Source: Pseudomonas marginalis (lineage in GTDB: Bacteria > Pseudomonadota > Gammaproteobacteria > Pseudomonadales > Pseudomonadaceae). From it: 64,000 nt of DNA. The translations under genes were made by a program, and so were the position numbers. Location: the NCBI RefSeq assembly GCF_900105325.1, contig NZ_FNSU01000001.1, positions 496,001 to 560,000 of the forward strand, in the 5' to 3' direction. Of this stretch, positions 17,384 to 24,442 are shown piece after piece; position 1 is the first letter of the stretch; every line of letters starts with the position of its first letter. The notes under the pieces were generated by a model, which ran no database searches, had not been told where the DNA came from, and worked only from the letters and a program-made list of their open reading frames with translations.

Positions 17384-17414
17384 ATTGCGCGCTGATGAAC
17401 CTGGCGCCTCCCGC

Positions 17415-17717
17415 ATGAAAAGCAAAACCTCACTGCCTGCTTCCTATCGTCTCGCTGTCACATCGCGGGTGCTCGCCGCTGTGGTTGGCGGTTACCTGAT
17501 GGCGTCCCTGGCCAGTATCTGCCTGGCACTGTGGATGCCTGTCTCCCGCGCCGATGCGGTGATCACCGGGATGATGAGTTCGTTCGTGTTCTACCTGTTG
17601 GCAGTGCTGTGGTGCTTCGCCTGCCGTACGGCATGGCGCGCGTGGTGCGGCGTGATGCTGCCGAGCGCGGCGTTCGCCACCTTGGCAGGCCTGGGCTTGT
17701 GGATGGCACGCACATGA
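17415..17717 (+). CDS. DUF3649 membrane protein (iron-uptake associated)
   Basis: 100 residues from ATG 17415 (MKSKTSLPASYRL). Three predicted membrane segments: residues 17-41, 50-69 and 76-97. It belongs to DUF3649, a family usually encoded with PepSY-TM and DUF3325 proteins near siderophore receptors. Its stop overlaps the PepSY gene start (ATGA), indicating coupled translation. Exact role unknown. Confidence 0.8.
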   Translation: MKSKTSLPASYRLAVTSRVLAAVVGGYLMASLASICLALWMPVSRADAVITGMMSSFVFYLLAVLWCFACRTAWRAWCGVMLPSAAFATLAGLGLWMART

Positions 17718-19288
17718 AAGAGGGCTTTCGTCAGGCCATGGCCTGGTTGCATACCTGGGCCGGGCTGATCTTTGGCTGGCTGCTGTTTGCGATTTTCCTG
17801 ACGGGCACCCTGGCCTATTTCAAGGATGAGATCAGTCACTGGATGCAGCCCGAAGTGCAGGCCCATCCCCTGGATGATGCGCGCAGCCTGAGTGTCGCCC
17901 AGGACTACCTGCAGAAGGTCGCACCCACGGCCGCACGCTGGTTCATCACCTTGCCGGATAGCCGCGACCCTGGCCTGTCAGTGATGTGGCAAGACAAAGT
18001 CGACCCCGGCAAACGCGGCAATTTCATTCAGAAAACCCTCGACCCCGTGAGCGGGCAGGCCGTAGAGGCCCGGGAAAGCATGGGCGGGGATTTCTTCTAC
18101 CGCTTCCACTTCCAGCTGCAAATGCCTTACCCGTGGGGCCGCTGGCTGTCGACCATTGCAGCGATGGTGATGTTCGTGGCGTTGATCACGGGCATCATCA
18201 CCCACAAGAAAATCTTCAAGGACTTCTTCACCTTCCGCCCCCGCAAAGGCCAGCGTTCCTGGCTCGACGGGCATAACGCGGTGGGTGTGCTGGTGCTGCC
18301 GTTTCACCTGATGATCACCTACAGCAGCCTGGTGATTTTCATGAGCATGGTGATGCCGGCGCCGATCGTGGCCTCCTATGGCAACGACACCCGGGCCTTC
18401 TTCAATGACGTGTTCCCCGCCACCAACAACGCGCCGGCGCTGGGCCAGCCAGGCCAATTGCTGTCATTGCTGCCGATGTACGAGCAGGCGAGGGCGCAGT
18501 GGGCGGGTGGGCATGTCGGGCGGCTGGCGGTGAACAACCCGAGTGATGTAAACGCTTCGGTGAACCTGTTCCGTGCCAGCTCCGACCGCGTGGTGCATGA
18601 CTTCGGCAGTACCGTGTCGTTCAACGGCAACACGGGTGAGTTGTTGCGGGTCAGTGCTGAACAATCGCTGCCGGCGGCGATCGGCGGCAGCTTCTATGGC
18701 CTGCACATGGGCCATTTCGCCGGTCCGGTGCTGCGCTGGTTGTACTTTATCTGCGGCCTGGCGGGCACGGCGATGATCGGCACGGGACTGGTGATCTGGC
18801 TCGGCAAGCGGCAACTCAAACATGCAAAAAGCGGCGTGATGCCGTTTGAACTGCGGCTGGTGGAAGTGCTGAACATCGCCAGCATGTCCGGGCTGTTGAT
18901 CGCCATTGCAGCCTTCTTCTGGGCCAACCGTTTATTGCCGGTGGGCTTTGCCGAGCGCTCCGATTGGGAAGTGCAGGCCTTCTTTATCGCCTGGGGCCTG
19001 AGCCTGTTGCACGCGATCCTGCGCCGGGGCCGCCAGGGTTGGGTTGAGCAATTGAGCTTCGCAGCACTGCTGTTTGCCGCAATCCCGTTGCTTAATGCCC
19101 TGACCACGTCGCAGCACTTGGGCGCTTCACTGGCGACGGGCGACTGGGCCATGGCGGGCTTCGACCTGACCTGCCTGGCCAGCGGTGTGTTCCTCGCCTG
19201 GGCAGCCTGGAAGATGCAGCACCGCAAGGCCCCGCAGCCCAAGACCGAACGGGCGCGGCCGCTGCAGCTCAAGCAGGAGGCGAACTGA
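17714..19288 (+). CDS. PepSY-associated TM-helix protein, putative inner-membrane ferric reductase (PiuB-like)
   Basis: 524 residues from ATG 17714 (MKEGFRQAMAWLHTWAGLIF). Four or more membrane helices with conserved histidines: WLHTWAG in TM1, YRFHFQLQMPYPWGRW and GIITHKKIFKDFFTFRP in the middle, LDGHNAVGVLVLPFHLMITY, and YGLHMGHFAGPVLRWLYFI. The family is linked to reduction and release of iron from siderophores. It is flanked by DUF3649 (overlapping) and DUF3325 (starts on the next base after the stop). Confidence 0.88.
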   Translation: MKEGFRQAMAWLHTWAGLIFGWLLFAIFLTGTLAYFKDEISHWMQPEVQAHPLDDARSLSVAQDYLQKVAPTAARWFITLPDSRDPGLSVMWQDKVDPGKRGNFIQKTLDPVSGQAVEARESMGGDFFYRFHFQLQMPYPWGRWLSTIAAMVMFVALITGIITHKKIFKDFFTFRPRKGQRSWLDGHNAVGVLVLPFHLMITYSSLVIFMSMVMPAPIVASYGNDTRAFFNDVFPATNNAPALGQPGQLLSLLPMYEQARAQWAGGHVGRLAVNNPSDVNASVNLFRASSDRVVHDFGSTVSFNGNTGELLRVSAEQSLPAAIGGSFYGLHMGHFAGPVLRWLYFICGLAGTAMIGTGLVIWLGKRQLKHAKSGVMPFELRLVEVLNIASMSGLLIAIAAFFWANRLLPVGFAERSDWEVQAFFIAWGLSLLHAILRRGRQGWVEQLSFAALLFAAIPLLNALTTSQHLGASLATGDWAMAGFDLTCLASGVFLAWAAWKMQHRKAPQPKTERARPLQLKQEAN

Positions 19289-19615
19289 ATGCTCCTCGCG
19301 CTGCTGATGTGTTATGCCGGGTTTACCGCCTTGTGCCTGTCCACCGACCGTCACCACGGCGAACTGCTGCACAGCAGGCCATCACCTCGGCGGCGTATTG
19401 CTTTGCGCGTCATCGGTTGGCTGCTGCTGACCGTCTCGATCTGGCCCGCTGTGGCTGTCGCCGATTGGGGCCAGGGTCTGGTGGAGTGGTGCGCGGTGTT
19501 GATGCTCAGCGCCCTGTTGCTGGTGCTGTTGTTGCCGTATCGGCCAAGGCTGGCCTTGATCCTGGCAGGCGTCGGCCTGCTGGCCTGCCCTGTTGCCGCC
19601 TTCGCAACGTTCTGA
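19289..19615 (+). CDS. DUF3325 membrane protein
   Basis: 108 residues, three predicted membrane segments (2-17, 39-63 and 66-106 split by YRPR). DUF3325 is the usual third partner of the DUF3649-PepSY unit. It starts immediately after the PepSY stop (TGA-ATG). Role unknown; probably part of the same membrane complex. Confidence 0.8.
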   Translation: MLLALLMCYAGFTALCLSTDRHHGELLHSRPSPRRRIALRVIGWLLLTVSIWPAVAVADWGQGLVEWCAVLMLSALLLVLLLPYRPRLALILAGVGLLACPVAAFATF

Positions 19616-19624
19616 GCCGCCGCC

Positions 19625-20203
19625 ATGATGATCAGCACCCCACCCGATTCCCAGGACAGCCCCCAGGCTGACGCGGCGGGTGGGCGCGCGCATTTCCTGC
19701 AGGTGTTCTTGTCCCAGCGTTCGCAGATGGAAGCGTTGGTGAGCCGCCGTGTCGGGTGCCGCGCCACGGCGGCCGACCTGGTGCAGGACCTGTTCCTGCG
19801 GTTTTGGCGTCGGCCATTGGTGCAGGTCGAAGAACTCAGCACCTACCTGTTGCGCTGCGCCGGCAATATCGCCATCGACCACCTGCGCAGCGAAGGCGCG
19901 CGGGTGCGCAGCAGTGAAGGCTGGTTGCCGGAACAGCAGGATAACCAGGGCTCCGAACCCCAGGCGGCGCTCGAGGCGGGCAACGACCTGCGGCATGTCG
20001 AAGCCGCCCTGCGCAGCCTGCCGGAGCGCACCCGGCAGATCTTCCTGCTCAACCGCATTCACGGGCGCAAGTACGCGCAAATCGCCAAGGCCATGGGCCT
20101 GTCCCAAAGCGCCGTGGAAAAACATATGATGCGTGCCCTCGAAGCCTGCAAAGCCAGCCTTCGCGAACCATCGCCATCGCGCACGCCAGGGAAAGCACCG
20201 TGA
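19625..20203 (+). CDS. ECF sigma factor, iron-starvation (FecI-like) type
   Basis: 192 residues. Region 2: RVGCRATAADLVQDLFLRFW and LSTYLLRCAGNIAIDHLRSE; region 4: LPERTRQIFLLNRIHGRKYA then IAKAMGLSQSAVEKHMMRAL. It is clearly different from the fecI at 16742 and is the last but one gene of the DUF3649-PepSY-DUF3325 operon (9-base gap). Its partner anti-sigma gene overlaps it by 4 bases. The promoter it controls is not obvious because no receptor gene follows. Confidence 0.9.
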   Translation: MMISTPPDSQDSPQADAAGGRAHFLQVFLSQRSQMEALVSRRVGCRATAADLVQDLFLRFWRRPLVQVEELSTYLLRCAGNIAIDHLRSEGARVRSSEGWLPEQQDNQGSEPQAALEAGNDLRHVEAALRSLPERTRQIFLLNRIHGRKYAQIAKAMGLSQSAVEKHMMRALEACKASLREPSPSRTPGKAP

Positions 20204-21177
20204 ATCCGACCCCCACACCTGACCAGGAACAAGCCGCACTGGCCTGGCTGAGCCTGTTGCACGACCAGCCCAGCAGTGGCGACCAGGCCACGTTCAGCCG
20301 CTGGCTAAGGGCAGATTCTGCGCACGTCGAAGCCTATGCCCAGGCCCAGGTGCTCTGGGAGTTGAGCGAAGTGCCGGCACGCCAACTGGCGGATGAAGAC
20401 GCGCTGGCATTGCAGGGTTACCTCAATGCGATGAACACCCCGACGCGCTCGCGGGTGGTGCGCTGGTCCGGCGCATTAGCCATGGCGGCGTGCCTGGTGT
20501 TGATGGTGTCCATGGGCGCCGGTTGGCAGCCTTCGCGGTGGATCGATGACTTCGGCGCCGATTACGTGAGCGCACCGGGAGAAGTGAAGACCGTCACCCT
20601 GGCCGATCAATCCCGGGTCACGCTGGATGCGGACAGCGCCATTGCCGTGGACTTCAGCGACGGTGAGCGGCATATCCAATTGCGTCGCGGTGCAGGTTTT
20701 TTCAGCGTCACCCACACCGGCGAGTCCTTTGTGGTCGAGGCGGGCGGCGGCGAAGCGCGGGTGCTGGGGACGCAGTTCGAAGTGCGCCTGCAACCGGCGG
20801 GGGCCGAGGTGACGGTGTTGTCGGGACGGGTGGGCGTGACCGCGTCGAAACAGGGCCCGCAGCAAATTCTGACGGCGGGCCAGCAAGTGGCCTACGCCGA
20901 TGGCAGCGCCGATCCCTTGCACGCGGTCGACAGCGAATCCCGCCTGGCCTGGCGGGATGGCTGGCTCAACTACTACAAGGCGCCGCTGGCGGAGGTGGTC
21001 AAGGACTTGGGGCGTTACTACCCTGGCCGCATCCTGCTGCTCAACGAAGAGATGGGTGCCAAGCGCGTCAGCGGCAGCTTCCCGAGCAAAGACCCGCAGG
21101 CGGTACTCAACGCCTTGCAAGCGGTATTGGGGTTCGAGCAGCACAGCCTGTTGGGGCGGGTAATCGTGGTGCGCTGA
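20200..21177 (+). CDS. FecR-family anti-sigma factor without an adjacent receptor
   Basis: 325 residues from GTG 20200. Cytoplasmic DUF4880 part (LAWLSLLHDQPSSGDQATFS, RWLRADSAHVEAYAQAQVLW), a membrane segment at about residues 88-108, a FecR domain (VKTVTLADQSRVTLDADSAI) and a C-terminal STN-like domain (PLAEVVKDLGRYYPGRILLL). It should hold the preceding sigma factor and sense a TonB receptor, but the next gene is a convergent glutaredoxin whose stop codon abuts this one. Confidence 0.9.
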   Translation: MNPTPTPDQEQAALAWLSLLHDQPSSGDQATFSRWLRADSAHVEAYAQAQVLWELSEVPARQLADEDALALQGYLNAMNTPTRSRVVRWSGALAMAACLVLMVSMGAGWQPSRWIDDFGADYVSAPGEVKTVTLADQSRVTLDADSAIAVDFSDGERHIQLRRGAGFFSVTHTGESFVVEAGGGEARVLGTQFEVRLQPAGAEVTVLSGRVGVTASKQGPQQILTAGQQVAYADGSADPLHAVDSESRLAWRDGWLNYYKAPLAEVVKDLGRYYPGRILLLNEEMGAKRVSGSFPSKDPQAVLNALQAVLGFEQHSLLGRVIVVR

Positions 21178-21528
21178 TTATTTCAGCGCGGCCATGATCG
21201 CGTCAGGGTTGTAGTCGCGAATCAGCGTCCCGTTGACGTCCACAAACGGAATCCCGCCACCACCCAGCGCCTCATACGCCTTGCGCGCCTGGGCGTCCTT
21301 CTCGATATCGACGGCCTGGTACGGAATGCCCTTCTGGTCCAGGAAGCGGCGGATCTGCTTGCAGTAGCCGCACCACTCGGTGGCATACAGCACCACCCGC
21401 GCCGAGGCTCGCGTCTGCTCCGGGACCACCTGGGAGGGGTTGAACAGCCGCTCGATCTTGCCCCAGTTCTGGATAACCACCACCACCAGCAACACCAGCA
21501 GGACTTTCTTGAGGACCCCGCCGAGCAT
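21178..21528 (-). CDS. Membrane-anchored glutaredoxin-like protein
   Basis: 116 residues. One N-terminal membrane anchor (VLKKVLLVLLVVVVIQNWG), then a glutaredoxin fold with the dithiol motif YATEWCGYCKQIRRFL, the cis-Pro segment GGGGIPFVDVNG and a terminal helix. It probably reduces disulfides or glutathionylated proteins at the membrane. Its ATG overlaps the yejK stop (TGATG), so the two are translationally coupled. Confidence 0.85.
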   Translation of the reverse strand: MLGGVLKKVLLVLLVVVVIQNWGKIERLFNPSQVVPEQTRASARVVLYATEWCGYCKQIRRFLDQKGIPYQAVDIEKDAQARKAYEALGGGGIPFVDVNGTLIRDYNPDAIMAALK

Positions 21529-22532
21529 CAGTTGCGGCGCTTGAGCTGGTCGGTCAGTTGGGTCGGCAGGCCCTTGATGATCAAGGTGCCGGCGGCCTCG
21601 TCGTACTCGATCTTGTCGCCCAGCAAGTGTGCTTCAAAGCTGATGGACAAGCCCTCGGCGCGCCCGGTGAAGCGGCGGAACTGGTTGAGGGTGCGTTTAT
21701 CCGCCGGGATTTCCGGCGACAGGCCGTAGTCCTTGTTGCGGATATGGTCGTAGAACGCCTTGGGCCGATCTTCATCGATCAAGCCCGACAGCTCTTCAAG
21801 GCCCATGGGCTCGCCGAGCTTGGCCTGGCTGCTGGCGTAATCGACCAGGGTCTTGGTTTTTTCGCGGGCGGATTCGTCCGGCAGGTCTTCGCTTTCGACG
21901 AAGTCGCTGAAGGCCTTGAGCAGGGTGCGCGTCTCGCCCGGGCCGTCGACGCCTTCCTGGCAGCCGATGAAGTCGCGGAAGTATTCCGAGACCTTCTTGC
22001 CGTTCTTGCCTTTGATAAACGAGATGTACTGCTTGGACTGCTTGTTGTTCTGCCACTCGGACACGTTGATACGCGCTGCCAGGTGCAACTGGCCCAGGTC
22101 CAGATGGCGCGACGGGGTGACGTCCAGCTCGTCGGTTACCGCCACGCCTTCGCTGTGGTGCAGCAGGGCGATGGCGAGGTAGTCGGTCATGCCTTGCTGG
22201 TAGTGGGCAAACAGCACGTGGCCGCCGGTGGAGAGGTTGGACTCTTCCATCAGTTTTTGCAGATGTTCGACGGCGGTGCGGCTGAACGTGGTGAAATCCT
22301 GGCCACCCTCGAAATATTCCTTCAACCAGCCGCTGAACGGGTGCGCGCCGGATTCGGCATGGAAGAAACCCCAGGCCTTGCCTTGTTTGGCGTTGTAGCT
22401 CTCGTTGAGATCGGCAAGCATGTTCTCGATGGCGGCCGACTCGGCAAGCTCGGAGTCGCGGGCGTGGAGAACTGCAGGTGTGCCGTCGGGTTTTTTGTCG
22501 ATCAGGTGGACGATGCAATGACGGATCGGCAT
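21528..22532 (-). CDS. yejK: Nucleoid-associated protein YejK/NdpA family
   Basis: 334 residues from ATG 22532 (MPIRHCIVHLIDKKPDGTPA). Matches the 37-kDa nucleoid-associated protein family: FFHAESGAHPFSGWLKEYF, GGHVLFAHYQQGMTDYLAIA and FIKGKNGKKVSEYFRDFIGC. Binds DNA in the nucleoid; precise role unclear. The ORF could extend 25 codons upstream, but the family starts at this methionine. Confidence 0.92.
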   Translation of the reverse strand: MPIRHCIVHLIDKKPDGTPAVLHARDSELAESAAIENMLADLNESYNAKQGKAWGFFHAESGAHPFSGWLKEYFEGGQDFTTFSRTAVEHLQKLMEESNLSTGGHVLFAHYQQGMTDYLAIALLHHSEGVAVTDELDVTPSRHLDLGQLHLAARINVSEWQNNKQSKQYISFIKGKNGKKVSEYFRDFIGCQEGVDGPGETRTLLKAFSDFVESEDLPDESAREKTKTLVDYASSQAKLGEPMGLEELSGLIDEDRPKAFYDHIRNKDYGLSPEIPADKRTLNQFRRFTGRAEGLSISFEAHLLGDKIEYDEAAGTLIIKGLPTQLTDQLKRRN

Positions 22533-22928
22533 GGGCTTCTCGGCTGGTTGAAGGGGAGCGGTCGGCCTCCCCGAAAAGTCGCCCAGTGTACCGCACCCAT
22601 TGGTCAAGACACGCGTCGAAGGGCATTTTGGGTGCTCTCGGACGAGGCATATGCCTTTTTTTCACGGTTTAGAGCGATAAAGCTGACCAAATGGGTAGGT
22701 AGAGGCGGATATTTCCCCGTCTCTGTGCTAGTTTTGCCCCGTCTTACGCCAAGTCTCGGCGATAAGCGTGCATTCAGCATCTGTCAGGTCGAACCAATCC
22801 CCGTTTCAAGCATCTATAACCCCGATCTCCGTGGTTATAGCCGGGGGTGCCAGGCCATGACGGTCGGGCTCGACGGCTGACACTGCACTCTGCAATCCAT
22901 ATGAATTTGATAGGGAAGGAACACCACA
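22533..22928. other. 396-base intergenic region between yejK and the HU gene
   Basis: No gene seen. It should hold divergent promoters. Two structures are visible: AGGCATATGCCT at 22645-22656 followed by T7, and an inverted repeat CTATAACC (22814-22821) / GGTTATAG (22833-22840) around an 11-base loop, about 90 bases before the HU start. Either could be regulatory; I recognise no specific motif. Confidence 0.6.
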
Positions 22929-23210
22929 ATGGCTATTACTAAAGACCAACTGATCGCTGACCTGGCTGAAGCAGTAGACGCACCGAAAACCACCGTGCGC
23001 GCTCTGCTGGACCAACTGAGCCAAGTTGTTGCTGACCAGCTGGAAAACGGCGGCGAAATCACTCTGCCAGGCGTTGGCAAACTGAAAGTGACCGAGCGTC
23101 CTGCCCGTACTGGCCGTAACCCTTCGACTGGCGCTGCCATCGAAATCGCTGCCAAGAAAGTTATCAAGCTGGTTGTGGCCAAAGGCCTGACCGACGCTGT
23201 TAACAAGTAA
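22929..23210 (+). CDS. hupN: HU-family DNA-binding protein
   Basis: 93 residues, normal for HU (about 90). N-terminal helices MAITKDQLIADLAEAVDAPK, the conserved GEITLPGVGKLKVTERPART core, and the DNA-bending arm GRNPSTGAAIEIAAKKVI with the intercalating proline. The N-terminus MAITKDQLIADLAEA fits the Pseudomonas HupN paralogue better than HupA or HupB; that assignment is from memory. Own terminator downstream. Confidence 0.88.
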   Translation: MAITKDQLIADLAEAVDAPKTTVRALLDQLSQVVADQLENGGEITLPGVGKLKVTERPARTGRNPSTGAAIEIAAKKVIKLVVAKGLTDAVNK

Positions 23211-23220
23211 GACGCAGCAA

Positions 23221-23259
23221 AAAAAACCGTGCTCCGGAGCGATCCGGGCACGGTTTTTT
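23221..23259 (+). terminator. Terminator of the HU gene
   Basis: AAAAAACCGTGC (23221-23232) pairs with GCACGGTTTTTT (23248-23259), with an inner CCGG/CCGG pairing in the loop and a T6 tail. The symmetric A/T runs suggest it works for the convergent rlmF too. Confidence 0.93.
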
Positions 23260-23277
23260 GTTGCCTGGGATTTGTCT

Positions 23278-24294
23278 CTATCGCACCCAGCGCTGGCGCC
23301 AGATCTGCTGTTCGTTCTTGGTCTGGAAGGTCCAGGCCACGAAACGGCTCTGCTTCTGGCCCTGGGACATTTCCACCACCTGGCTTTCCAGCACGCCGGC
23401 TTTTTTCAGGGCGGTCTCGATCGCGGGCAAGTTTGACGCTTTTGACACCAGGGTGCTGAACCACAACACCTTGTGGGCAAAGTGCGCACTCTCGGCGATC
23501 AATTGCGTCACGAAGCGCGCTTCACCGCCTTCACACCACAACTCGGCCGATTGGCCTCCGAAGTTGAGCACCGGCAATTTGCGCTTGGGATCGGCCCGGC
23601 CCAGGGCGCGCCACTTGCGCTCGCTGCCCTTGGTGGCTTCGTCCATGGACGCATGGAACGGTGGGTTGCACATGGTCAGGTCAAAACGCTCACCCGGCTC
23701 CAGCAGGCCCAGCAGGATGTGCTTGGGGTTTTCCTGCTGGCGCAACTGGATGACCTTGCTCAGGTCGTTGGACTGCACGATGGCCTTGGCGGCGGCCACG
23801 GCGATAGGGTCGACCTCCGAGCCGAGGAAGTTCCAGCGGTACTCCATATAGCCAATCAGCGGGTAGACGCAGTTGGCGCCCATGCCGATGTCCAGCACCT
23901 TGACGATTGAACCGCGCGGGATCTTGCCCTCGTTGACACTGGCCAGCAGGTCGGCGAGGAAGTGCACGTAGTCGGCACGTCCCGGTACCGGCGGGCACAG
24001 GTAATCCGCCGGGATGTCCCAATGCTGGATGCCATAGAAGGCCTTGAGCAACGCCCGGTTGAACACCCGCACCGCGTCCGGGCTGGCGAAGTCGATGCTC
24101 TCTTTGCCATAGGGGTTGATGATCACGAATTGCGCCAGTTCCGGCGTGGTCTTGATCAACGCCTGGAAGTCGTAACGGCCTGTGTGGCGGTTGCGTGGGT
24201 GCAGGGTAGCCTCTTTGCGCGGCGCGACGGGTTTGGCCGTGGCTGCGGTCTTAGGCTTCTTGCGTGGAGGTTTGGGCGTAGTGGGGGCGGTCAT
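23278..24294 (-). CDS. rlmF: 23S rRNA (adenine-1618-N6)-methyltransferase
   Basis: 338 residues. Basic N-terminal tail (PKPPRKKPKTAATAKP), then LHPRNRHTGRYDFQALIKT typical of RlmF, SAM-binding VLDIGMGANCVYPLIG, and the N6-adenine motif IV FDLTMCNPPFHAS (NPPF). It modifies A1618 of 23S rRNA. Monocistronic between two terminators. Confidence 0.94.
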   Translation of the reverse strand: MTAPTTPKPPRKKPKTAATAKPVAPRKEATLHPRNRHTGRYDFQALIKTTPELAQFVIINPYGKESIDFASPDAVRVFNRALLKAFYGIQHWDIPADYLCPPVPGRADYVHFLADLLASVNEGKIPRGSIVKVLDIGMGANCVYPLIGYMEYRWNFLGSEVDPIAVAAAKAIVQSNDLSKVIQLRQQENPKHILLGLLEPGERFDLTMCNPPFHASMDEATKGSERKWRALGRADPKRKLPVLNFGGQSAELWCEGGEARFVTQLIAESAHFAHKVLWFSTLVSKASNLPAIETALKKAGVLESQVVEMSQGQKQSRFVAWTFQTKNEQQIWRQRWVR

Positions 24295-24360
24295 GATGAT
24301 TCTGGTGTTGGCTCAAAGTGGCGGCCATTGTCACACATTCCCGAGGATAACTCGGTCAAA

Positions 24361-24384
24361 TGTGGGAGCAAGCCCCCTCCCACA
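24361..24384. repeat. Single REP-like hairpin
   Basis: TGTGGGAG (24361-24368) pairs with CTCCCACA (24377-24384). It is a shortened half of the GGGCTTGCTCCC-type repeat family seen elsewhere in the window. Confidence 0.7.
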
Positions 24385-24399
24385 TTGACCGCAAGCACA

Positions 24400-24427
24400 A
24401 AAAAAGAGACCCGAAGGTCTCTTTTTT
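24400..24427 (-). terminator. Terminator of valS
   Basis: AAAAAAGAGACC (24400-24411) pairs with GGTCTCTTTTTT (24416-24427) around a CGAA tetraloop. On the minus strand it lies 16 bases after the valS stop and is followed by T residues. Its symmetry would allow use by the other strand too. Confidence 0.93.
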
Positions 24428-24442
24428 CACACGGATTGCCCC

